Origin: Manis javanica
Lineage: Eukaryota; Chordata; Mammalia; Pholidota; Manidae
Direction: 5' to 3'
NCBI RefSeq assembly: GCF_040802235.1
Contig: NC_133159.1
Span: forward strand, 75,132,501-75,196,500
DNA: 64,000 bases
Part shown: one piece after another, positions 50,321 through 61,060 of the stretch
Layout: each line of letters opens with the position of its first letter
How positions within the stretch are numbered: position 1 is the first letter of the stretch
Notes under the pieces: generated by a model
The model's input: the letters and a program-made list of their open reading frames with translations, nothing else
Databases searched by the model: none
Told to the model about the DNA's origin: nothing
Program-made: the position numbers and the translations under genes

Positions 50321-50889
50321 GTCTCCCAGCACAGGCATGACTATGACACTATCTTGTCACTGTTTACACTGGTCACAGTCTTCTGCTTAGAGGGGAAATT
50401 ATCTAATCTGGAAGACAGAAAGAAAATGGACTGGGAAAAAGTCCCTTAAAGTCTTGTGGGAGTGTAACAAGAGGTGTAGCATCTATGCCATAACAGAAAT
50501 GGAAAGAGAGGAGGAAATGGGAGTAATAATGGGCCAGGTGCAGTTCTAGGTGGTGGTAGATACAGTACTGACCAGGAAAGTGTCCTGCTCTGCATAAAAA
50601 ATGAGGTGAGGAGTGTGATGGTGGGCTCCCTGAGATGCTGTGGGCATGGCCCCACAGAGCCCTGTAAGCTTGGGGTTGGAACCTGGCTTTTTTCTCTAAT
50701 CTCATGTGCTAAGAGCTGCCAGTTTCTGGCCACAAGAATACCTGGAGTTTGTTCTTGGATGACAGGTTATGCATAATGAAGCCATAACCCACTTTGATGA
50801 CCAGATCCTACAGCTGACACATTTGGTCACCCTTCCCCATACCTGGGGTTTCTTGGGGCCTCCAGTCTGTCTGACCCCTGATACCAAAA

Positions 50890-53190
50890 CCAGTCAAAAG
50901 CACTATAAGAAAAGAAAATTACCAGCCAATATACCTGATGAACATAGATGTAACATTTCTCAATGAAATATTAGGAAACTAAATTCACCATGCTTTAAAA
51001 GGATCAAAAATCATGACCAAATGGGATTTATCCCTAGAATGCAAGGATGGCTCAATATGGAAAATCAATTGATACATTTTACAGTAACAAAATAAAAGAA
51101 AAACCTACATAATTATCTTAATAAACATAGAAAAAGCACTTGACAAAGTTCAATATCCATTTGTGACTAAAACACTCAACAAAATAGATATAGAATGAAT
51201 GTACCTCAACATAATAAGGCCATATATGAAAAGTCCACAGTTAATATCACAATCAATAGGGAAAGATGGAAAGCTTTCATGCTAAGATATGATAAAGGCA
51301 AGAATATTCATCTTCACCACTTCTTTCAACCTAGTACTGCAAGTCCTAGCTAGAGTAATTAGACAAGAAAAAGATAAAAAGATATAAAAAGATATTAGGC
51401 ATTCAAATCAGAAAGGAAGAGGTAAAATAACCTGCAGATGAGTGATTGATCATATATTTAGAAAACCTTGAAGATTCAACAAAAAACTGTTAGAATTAGT
51501 GAATTCAGCAAAGTTGCAGGATACAAATCAACATGTGAAAATTAGTTGTTTCAATACACCAACAATGGACTATCTGAAAAGAAAATCAAGAATATAATCT
51601 TATTACAAGGGCAGCAAAAAGAATATAATATGTAAGTGTAAATTTAACAAAAATGTGAAAGACTTGGACACTGAAAATTATAACACATTGATGAAGGAAA
51701 TTAAAGACAGATAAATGGAAAGGCATCCCATGTTCATGGATTGGAAGAATCCATGTTGTTAAAATGTTCATACTACCCAAAGTAATATGCAGATTCAATG
51801 AAATCCTTATCAGATTCATAGTGGGATTCTTTACGGAAGTAAAAAAAAAATTCCTAAAATTCATATTGAGTCACAAAAGGCCCTGAAGAGTCAAAGCAAT
51901 CTTGGGCAAGAAGAATAAACCTGGAGGCATCACATTCCCTGATTTCAAAATATATTATGATGCTACAGTAATCAAAATAGTAAAGTGCTGGCATAAAAGC
52001 AGACATATAGACCAACAGAATGTAATTGTCCAAAATGAAAGCACAAGCAACAAAAGCAAAAATGGATAAATGGAATGACATCAGACTAAATATCTTGTAC
52101 AGAACAAAGTAAACAATCAACAGAGTGAAAAGATAACCTGTGGAATGGAAGAAATGCAAACCATCTATCTGATAAGGGATCAATGCCCAAAATAAATAAG
52201 AAACTCATACAACTCAATAGGAAAATAATAATAATAATCCAATTTAAAAAACAGGCAAGGACCTGAATTGGTATTTTTCCAAAGAAGACTCCAAATGGAC
52301 AAAAAATATGTTAAAAGGTGTTCAGCATCTCTAATAATCAAAGAAATGCAAATTAAAACCATAATGAGGCATTGTCCCACACCTATGAGAAATGGCTACC
52401 ATCAGAAAGTGTTGGTGAGCCATGTGGAGAAAATGGAACCCTTGTACCCTTTTGGTGAGAATATAAGTTGGTTATAGCCATTATGGAAAACAGGAGGTTT
52501 CCAAAAATTCAAAGTAGAACTACTATATGATCCAGCACAGCAACTTCTGGGTATATATCCAAAGGAAATTAAATTAGGATCTTGAATAGATATCTGCATG
52601 CCAATGTTCATTGCAACATTTTCACAATAGCCAAGATATGGAATGTATTTAAATGTCCATGATATAAGAATGGATAGAGAAAATAAGGTATATTCAATAT
52701 CCTTTATCTTTTAAAAAGAAGGAAATTCTGCCATTTGTGACAACATGGATGAAACTGGAAGACATGATGCTAACTGAACTAAACCAGATGCAGAAAGAGA
52801 GACACTGCATGATTGCATTTATATGTGGCATCTAAAGTAATCAAACCCATACAAGCAGAGAGTAGCATAGAAGTTGGCAGCAGATGGTGGAAGGAGGGAA
52901 TGGGGATGCATTGGTCAGCAGTTACAAAGTTTAAGTTACACAATATGAAAAAGTTCTGGAGATATAATGTACAGCAATGTGACTATAGTTAACAATGCTG
53001 TATTATATACTTGAAACTTGCAAAAAGGGTAGGTCTTATGTATTCTTACCCCCAAAATAAAAGGTAACTCTATGAAGTGATGGATATGTTGATTAGCTTA
53101 ATTGTGATGATATTTCAAATGGGTATGTATGTGAAACATTAAGTTGTACACCTTTAATATAAACAACTTTGTCAATTAGAACCTCAATAA
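50890..53190 (+). mobile_element. L1 ORF2 to 3'UTR fragment, plus strand
   Basis: It runs from the reverse-transcriptase region ('ccagccaatatacctgatga') through 'tcatggattggaagaat' to the 3'UTR near 53160, with many stops and a deletion near 52060. It replaces the DNA where exons 3 onward of the broken GBP at 53612 would be expected. Confidence 0.82.
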
Positions 53191-53611
53191 AGAGGAAAAA
53201 AGTAGAAGGAAAAAAAGAAAAAAAGTGCAGTCTTAAGCCCTAATACATCAATAATTACACATTAAAAGAGAGGTTGGCAGAGTAAATATACACAACATGA
53301 ACTAACTGAATGCCTTCTCGTGGAACCTCACTTCAAATAAATGTTAATGAGAATGATATAATAGCATAAAATTGATGGTACAAGAAAAATAGAGGAAATA
53401 TCTGCAGGAGCTGAGCTACTGAGCAGGTAAAAGTAAAAGAGGATTAGAGGACCAGTAAAGTGGCTATTTGATTGTAGTAGGCATAATTCTGCCTCATAGC
53501 AGAGCAGGAAAGAGAGTGGAGAGAGAATGGAAACAGAAACTTTATCAGGAGGAGCTGTGTTGACTTTTCATGTGACTCTAAGGATGATGTGACTGGGTCA
53601 CCAGGACACGT

Positions 53612-53778
53612 CATGGTTCTTCCTGTTAGCTGATTCATTACTTTGGCTTTCCCTGTATGATACATGCCTGCAATGGCTACCACAGCCACAGGCTGAGAAA
53701 TCTTGTAACGATTCTTTAATGCTTCCTGATTTGAGGACAGCTTCTGATTTTTGTTGGATACTTGTGTATGCAGACACC
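53612..53778 (-). pseudogene. GBP exon 2 pseudogene fragment
   Basis: The minus strand reads SNQEALKNRYKISQPVAVVA then IAGMYHTGKAKVMNQLTGRT, clearly GBP exon 2. The P-loop serine is replaced (GKA), the N-terminal part is degraded with no start codon in place, and the donor after ATG is ACGTGT instead of GTGAGT. The flank at 53400-53600 also resembles the start of intron 2 of the intact gene (43080-43368). No further exon is found; an L1 follows at once. It is a remnant of a duplicated GBP gene. Confidence 0.85.
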
Positions 53779-54359
53779 TGATCCAAGTGTCTTACATAAA
53801 AAGATGAAAAAAATTCTTCCAAAAACTTTCAGATTAACTATGTTTATTCCCCCTAGTAGATAGAGTAATTGTAGAAGAAAAGGACTGAACAATTTGTCCA
53901 TTACATAGTGAAACACAAAACAGAGAAGTACAAACAGTTCTCTTTCTCTTGCAACATATCCTGCTGAAAAAAAAATAGCTTGGAATAAACATTCTAACGG
54001 AACATTTAAAATCCCATATCCCCTTTACATAGGAATTGAAAGGAATATATAGGATATTGCATATTGCACATCCATGTACTCAGAAGGTAGGGCAAAACAG
54101 ATTTGAGGGGTGTGGTAAGCAGTACAAAACAGCAAAGCTTACCTCTTTTACCTTTTGCATAATGAACTAACTAGAAAAATTCTGACAAAGAGAACTTAAG
54201 CCGGGAACCCTGAAACCAGAAGTCTACCATGATCTATAAAATTGAATCATAGAATATCCAGTGGGGGACATTGACTAAGGAAGATTAATGCAGCATAGTT
54301 CATAATAGCATAAATTTGAAGCTGATGTGCTTATTTTCAAAGTATATCTTTGCTTTCTA

Positions 54360-54500
54360 TTATGCTGTGACCTTAAGCATTCTACCTAATCCCTTCTGTC
54401 TTAGTTTTCTCATTTATGAAATCAGAAGAATAACATCAATTTTGGAGCATTTTTCTGAGAATTAATGAATTAATAACATTACAGTACTTTGTCTACTAAT
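54360..54500 (+). repeat. MIR-like SINE
   Basis: 'gctgtgaccttaagcattct' followed by 'cttagttttctcatttatga' follows the MIR core closely. Confidence 0.6.
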
Positions 54501-54859
54501 TAGTTTTATATTTTTAGTGGAAAAGCTGAATTTGAATTGGAATGACTAATCACCTCTAGTTTTTTTACTGAACTTGTGTATGCTATGTACTGCCCCACCA
54601 TCTAATTGGGAAGCTAACATCCCCATTCATCAGTGGTGGTTCAAAGGGTGAGTAATCTCAAGCTGAGATAATCACAGTGGCTGCAGCCTGGCCAAGAACA
54701 GATTTGCTTTAGGACAGATGAGCACATGACCCAAGTCAGAATAATCAGAGTGTTTCCCTCATAAGAATATCCTCTTTCTTTTTTTCCCCTTTGATTGTGA
54801 GGATGTAAGTCATTACATGAAACAATGTTAAGAAAAAATTAATTGTGATTCTTTTTCCA

Positions 54860-56400
54860 TGGTGCATAATTGTAATAAGTATAATTTTAAGTATGATATT
54901 AAATAAGTCTTATTACAGAAGGATATATGGGTAAGAGAGAATTATAATCACTATTTTTCTAAATTTATAGAGGTTAATAGAATAATGTTTTTTCCTGCCC
55001 CATAAATCTAATCCAACTCAGGAAAAGCTGGAAAAGTTAGACTAGCATCCTGCTTTTGAATGAATTGTTATTTGGTTGTTAGTGTTCTAAGCTTTGGACC
55101 CTTAGTGCATATTCCTAGACAGGAAGAGTTCCATTTCCACATCCAGCAATATAGGGAGAGGCAGCTGACACTATCCTGATCCTCTTGGTGTTCTTGGAAA
55201 CATGGGCTTTAAGCAGTCTAATGTCAGCTCTATGCTTAGAGCAATTTTTTCTCTGAGATAAATCTGCAAGGAAAAGAAATCCTTTTAGAGTCAATATTTA
55301 CAGGCTTATAGAATTCTTGATCAGCAGCAAAAGGCAATAGCTACTGTGACACAAAGCTAAAAACACCAGATATTGCTGGGCATGGAAAAACATAGAAAGA
55401 ATAGCAAGTTTGTATTACACAAAAATGTGGGGCAGTGACTAGCTCTATATACTAGTTTTATATAATAGCCATATTATATCTGTCACTTTGTTTATAACAT
55501 GAGTGAGGGCTGAGAAACTAGAGAGAAGGTCTGCCCTCAGTTCAGCCTGGGGAGCAGGATACAAATTAGAACTTGGGAGGATTTAATATTTGTATGATGT
55601 ATATCACTAGAAGAAATCAGCATTCTCTAAGACCTAGATACTGGATGCTAGCATCACATATTTGTGAATTTGAAAAAGATGACAGGGTCATAATGCCATG
55701 TCCTGAGAAGACTTGTTGCTCCCCGAACTCACAATGCTCCACACAGGTTCGGCTGACTGTTCCCCTTCTTCCACCCTTAACTGAGTAAAATTTACTTTGG
55801 GTCACATCACTGTTGGTGACTATACGCAGTAGCTGCAGGTACATCCTTAGGCTCTTGGTCATTCTTCAGCTTGCCCTGATCTCATCCCCCAGGAATATGT
55901 TAAGTGTGTTTGTTACAAGAAAGAGCCTTGTTTAAAAGAGCATCTTTGTCATTGTTTCTAAAATCCAGTCTGTGGAATTAATACAACTTTAGTTCCCTCC
56001 ATTGCCTTTTATATCTGGTTGTTATTTTACTGTGTGCCAAATAACCAACAATGAATGGGCCAAAGTAGCTTTTGGGGAACTCTAGAAAGTGTAGCATCCA
56101 AGTGAATGAGTGAATGCCTAACTACGAAAACCATATTCAAAGTGGTGAATATAAATGTTATGAATCTTCACTGTTGAAAGGGCCCTTTACACATGTCTCC
56201 TAAACTTTTTGAAGATAGTTCATTTAGATTAGTGAATTTTAAAATTTATGACTTTGGTATTGATCAGCCTTTGCTGGCAAAAGTAATTGATTTACATTTG
56301 TATTCTTTGTTATTATTATAGCATTGAGGCCTTCAAAGGCAGCATCTGTGAGCCCATGTATCCTGAGCGTCCAAGAACAAACCAGAGTTTGGTCACCACA
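54860..56400. repeat. Low-copy duplicon, copy 2
   Basis: Homologue of 10003-11890 in the same orientation, interrupted by indels. It lies right of the GBP exon 2 remnant at 53612. No conserved frame. Confidence 0.7.
56022..56146. repeat. Direct repeat unit 1 (about 125 bp)
   Basis: Begins 'ttattttactgtgtgccaa' and is nearly identical to 56502-56627, with a handful of differences. The spacing of about 480 bp suggests a short local duplication of the duplicon's own sequence. Confidence 0.88.
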
Positions 56401-56501
56401 GTAAGGTCATCAGGTGGACCAGCTATCCAGGAAAAATCCTTGCAAACCTCCTAGAATGACCCAACAGGAAGAAGGACATCAATTCTATAACTGAGAGAGT
56501 T

Positions 56502-56627
56502 GTCATTTTACTGTGTGCCAAGTAACCAACAATGTATGGGCCAAAGTAGCTTTTTAGGAACTCTAGAAAGTGTAGCATCCAAGTGAATGAGTGAATGCCT
56601 AACTACGAAAACCATATTCAAAATGGT
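56502..56627. repeat. Direct repeat unit 2 (about 125 bp)
   Basis: Partner of 56022-56146; the shared end 'gcctaactacgaaaaccata' is identical in both. Confidence 0.88.
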
Positions 56628-57169
56628 AGCCTATTTTGTGGTGCTTTTTCTCATCTTTGTCTGCTCATTTATCCCTGCAGCATGATGTAGTTGGGAAGAA
56701 TACATTCAATTCTTGGTTCCTGCTTTTGAATGGAAGGAAAAAAGTGGAACTTACTTTCAATGTTCTGGCTTGTGTAAAGGCTGCCAAGGGACTGGTTTCT
56801 GTCTCACCTGACTCAGAACAATGATGAAAATTTTTGAATAGTCTGGATGCCACTGAAAGTTGTGCCAAGTGCTGCAACATGTGAGAGCTGCAGGAAGAAA
56901 ACAGACATGCATGTGCCTGCGAGCAAGAGATCATGGGTAAAGGAACACAATACAATGTCTAAAGCACTGAGAAGAAGCAAGGTTGAGACTCTTGTGAAAG
57001 AGCCTCTCAGAGAAATTAAAAGCAGCCATATATACTAGGAATTTGAATGAAGGCATACACACATGCCAAGGAAATCCATCCCCAGAAAAGGTTTGAGAGA
57101 ACCCATAAGCTTCTACACTGTGCTATTAGCATAAGTCTTTTCTTCCATAAAGCGAGCAGATAAAGACTG
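56628..57169. other. Unassigned stretch
   Basis: Contains a 62-codon plus and a 96-codon minus frame with no recognised relatives. No repeat is identified with confidence. Confidence 0.35.
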
Positions 57170-59855
57170 GGAGAGGTGGTTGTTTTTTCAAATTCCCAAA
57201 TTTCAACAAAAGATCACAGGTATACAAAGACACAGGAAATAGGTCTCATTCAAAGGAACAAAATAAATTTTCAGAGACCAACCCCGCAGAAACAGTCTCT
57301 GACTAACTAAATAAATAATTTAAAGCCATTTTAAAGATGCCCAATGAGCTAAAAGAGAATACAAATGGACTACTAAACAAAACCAGGAACATAATGCACA
57401 AGTAAAATGAGACTATGAACAATGAGATGGAAATGTTAAAGAAATTCTGGAAATTTCTAGAAATGACACTGTAAAAAAAATTGTATTAAAAATACAATAA
57501 CTAAATTTAAAATTTTATTACAGGGGATCAACAGCAGACTTGAAAATGCAAAATAAAAACTCAATGAACTTGAAGACAGGTTATTTGAAATTGACAATCA
57601 AAAGAGCAAAAAGAAAAAAGGATGAAAAAACTGAATAAATCCTAAAGGACTTATGAGACATCATCAAGCAGTCTAATATATACATTATAGGAGTCCCATT
57701 AAAGAGAAAAAAAGGGTCAGAGAATTTTATTAGGAGAAATAACAGCTGAAAACTTAGCAAATGTGAGGAAAGAGATGGATATACAAATACAAGAAGTTTA
57801 GTGATCTCCAAGTTCACTATATCAAAAGAGCACCACACCATGACACATTATAATCAAACCATTGAAAATCAAAGACAAAGAGAAAAAATATTTAAGTGGT
57901 AAGAAAAAAGTTCATCAGGTAGAAGGGAGACTTGATAAGATCAGAAGTGAATTTTTAATAACTGTCAGCTGTGAACACTATTCCCAGCAAAACTGTCTTT
58001 TAAAATTGTGGGTGAAATTAAGACATTTCCAGGTAAACAAAGCTGAGGGAGTTCATTACCAGTAGAACTGCCTACAAAAAGTGCTAAAGTGAGTCTTTCA
58101 AGTTGAAACAAAAGGATGTTAGACAGTAACTCAAAGCCATATGAAACTATATAGTACTAAGTAAAAGGAAATATGTGGACAAATATAAAAAGGTATATTA
58201 TTGTAATTTTGGTTTGTAACTCCACTTTTAATTCTACAGGATTTAAACCAAGAAAAGCAGAAAAATAGGTAAATCTATGATAATGGGCACACAGTATATA
58301 AAGATGTAATTTGTGACATCAATAACATAAAGTGGGGAGGAAGATGGAGTATAAAGGAGCAGATTTTTTGTATATGACTGAAATTAGTTGTTATCAGTTT
58401 AAACTAGATTGTTATAACTTTCACATATTTTGTGTATTGCCCATGATAACAATGAAAAATACATCTACAGAATATACATAAAAGGAAGTGAAAATAAAAT
58501 AAAAACATATCACTTCAAAATATCAATACAGTGTAAGGAATTAATGAAGAAATGAGGGACAAAAAAGCTGTGAGACATACAAAAAAAAGTTAAAATGGTA
58601 ATAATAAGTTCTACCTTATCAATAATTACTTTAAATGTAAATGGATTAAACTTCCCATTCAAAAGAACTAGATTGACAGGAAAGTAAGAAAAAGATGTTT
58701 CAACAATACGCTACATGAGACTCACTTTGAATATGAGAAATACAGGTTTAAAGTGAAAGGATGGAAAAAAATATCCCATGCAAATGCAAGTAGTAACCAA
58801 AAGAGAGCAGAGGTGGATATACCAATATAAGACAAAATAGACTTCTAGTAAAAAACTGCTACAAGGGGAGAAAAAAGGACACTACATAATTATAGAAGGG
58901 TTAATTCACCACAAAGATATTACAATTATAAATATATATGCACCAACCATCAGAGCTCCTAAATATATGAAGCTAATAGTGACAGAATTAAAGGGAGAAA
59001 TAGCTCTACAGTAATGATAGAAGACTTCAATACTCTATGTTCAATAATGGAATGAACAATCATGCAGAAGATCTATAAATAAATAGAGAACTTGAATAAG
59101 ATTACAGTTTCATTGGCCCTATGAGATATATAAAGAACACATCCTTAAAGAGAAGCATAATTCCCCTTTTTTTTTCCACATGCACATGGGACAGTCTTCT
59201 GGATTGATCATGTGTTAGGCCACTAAACCCACCTTAATACATTTTAAAGGACTGAAATCATACAAGAAACCTCTTCTGATCAAAATGGAATGGAACTAAA
59301 ATTCAATAGCCAAAAAAAAAGCTGGAAAATTTGCACGTACATGGAAATGAAACAACATACTCATAAACAACAAGTAGGTCACAGAAGACATCAAAAGGGG
59401 AATTAAAAATTATCTTGAGACAAATGAAACTAAAAGAAAATATACTAAAACTTATGGAATGCAACAAAAATAGTACTCAGAAGGAATTTACAGCTATAAA
59501 GGCTTACATTAAAGAAGAAAAAAATCTCAAATATACAACCTAAATTTAAATCTTGAAGAGCTAGAAAAAGAAGAAACTAACCCCAAATGTATCAGAAAGA
59601 AGGAAACAAAGAATATTACAAAAAACTTTACTAATCATGTATCTAATAAAAGTTTTACATATCCAAAATATGTAAAGTACTCCTACAACTTAACAACAAA
59701 ATACAAATGACTAAAAAATGACCAAGACTTGAATAAAAATATCCCTAAAGAAAATTTATAAATGATCAACAAAAATAGAAACATAATGGGAAATACAAAT
59801 CAAAACCACTTAAGAAACTGCCTCACACCCATTAGAATAGGTACTATCAAGGAAG
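57170..59855 (+). mobile_element. Old L1, ORF1 to ORF2, plus strand
   Basis: It has ORF1-like A-rich sequence at 57300-58080 ('ttgtgggtgaaattaagaca'), the ORF2 start 'atcaataattactttaaatg' at 58618, then the endonuclease region with 'gcaccaaccatcagagctcc'. Beyond 59640 it jumps to the late ORF2 region. All frames are broken. Confidence 0.75.
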
Positions 59856-59862
59856 GCAGAAG

Positions 59863-59887
59863 AAGAGGGAGGGAGGGAGGGAGGAAA
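59863..59887. repeat. Short GGGA simple repeat
   Basis: About five GGGA units between two L1s. Confidence 0.9.
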
Positions 59888-60327
59888 AAAGAAATGGTCT
59901 GAGGTGGCTGAAGATGGCAGTGTAGGAAGACTGAACTCACCTCCTCCCTTGGACATTATCAGATCTACACCTACACGTAGAGCAAATCCTGAAGAAGAAC
60001 TGAGGGCTGATTGAACAGCTTTTTCACAACAAATGATAAGGGACCAAACAGAGAAGGGTAGGAGAGATGGAGACACAGTAATGATAGAAACCCCATCCCC
60101 AATGTGGCAACCTGCAGTAGTGAGGGATATCACTGAAGGACTAGACACAGACTCACCCATCCTGGGACAGTGAATAAACTATGCTTCAAAGGGAAACCAA
60201 ACTATAAGTGAGATAAATCCATGTACTACCTAAAGTGTCCACAAAACAAGTGAAGAATGATTGGAATTCTCTCCAGGGTTAGAGGTGCTGGCAAGCAGCA
60301 TTTATTTATTTTTTATTTTTATTTTTT

Positions 60328-60419
60328 AAATATGGAACACCTCACGAATTTGCGCAGGGGCCATGCTAATCTTCTCTGCATCGTTCCAATTTTAGTATAT
60401 GTGCTGCCAAAGCGAGCAC
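60328..60419 (-). pseudogene. RNU6 pseudogene: U6 snRNA retropseudogene
   Basis: The minus strand starts GTGCTCGCTTTGGCAGCACA and matches U6 snRNA to its 3' end, with about 13 bases missing after 'CCCCTGCGC'. The 3' end runs into an A-rich tail, and the insert is flanked by a 16-bp target-site duplication with one mismatch (60289-60304 and 60420-60435). These are the marks of L1-driven retroposition. Lacking part of the internal region and standing in an L1, it should not act as a spliceosomal RNA. Confidence 0.95.
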
Positions 60420-60549
60420 TGGCAAGCATCATTTAATTTCCCCTTCCACCTTGAGAGCATGGACAGAGGCAAGGTCCAAGCACTCTAGCCAACTTTCTAG
60501 GGCTTCCCAGCATGCCTTCTGTCTGTGCCTACTCCAGCTCCAGCCATCC

Positions 60550-61060
60550 CACCAGGTAAGCATGGCATGGTATGCCCTGTGATGTTCCTGGCCTGCACCT
60601 AGTTCAGCCCTAGCTGTACCACCAAGGCATCCCCAACATAGTGTGCCCTGAGACCCCCTCAGCCTGTACCAAATCCAGCCTTTTCACCAAGGTGGCCTCA
60701 TTGCAGCATGCACTAGGAGACTCCAGACCATACCCACAGCAGCTCCATCCAACCCACCAAGGTGGCCCCCAGAAAGCATTCCCTAGTTTACCTCATAGCC
60801 TTTACCCCCTCCCCTTCCACTCACTCCATTAGGGTGGCCCTGGCACAGAGCACCCTGGGACCCCCAGCCCATGCCCAATATAGATCCAGCCTTCTTGCTG
60901 GGGTGGCAGCAGTATGGAGTACCCTGGGATGCCCCTGGCTTGCACCCACTCCATCTTCAGCCAGTCTGCCAAGGCACCCCTAGCAAAGCACATACTAGTA
61001 TCCCCTGGCCCATGCCTGCTCCTGCTCCAGCCAGCTTGCCAAAGTCACCAGACATGTGCA
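60550..61060 (+). repeat. Tandem array, about eight units of 70 bp, in L1 5'UTR
   Basis: A 'caccaaggtggcc'-like landmark recurs at about 60550, 60620, 60685, 60755, 60827, 60896, 60967 and 61037, so spacing is 65-72 bp. Units share 'cctgggaccccc' and 'ggcccatgcc'-like parts and are diverged from one another. Monomeric 5'UTRs that carry L1 promoter activity are known in some L1 lineages. Confidence 0.7.

Noticed and set aside
50105-50449. His-rich plus frame and Val/Gly-rich minus frame
   Set aside because: Both are translations of the ACC/ATC tandem repeat.
60328-60419. Functional U6 gene
   Set aside because: About 13 internal bases are missing, an A-rich tail and target-site duplication mark it as retroposed, and no proximal promoter elements are visible upstream.
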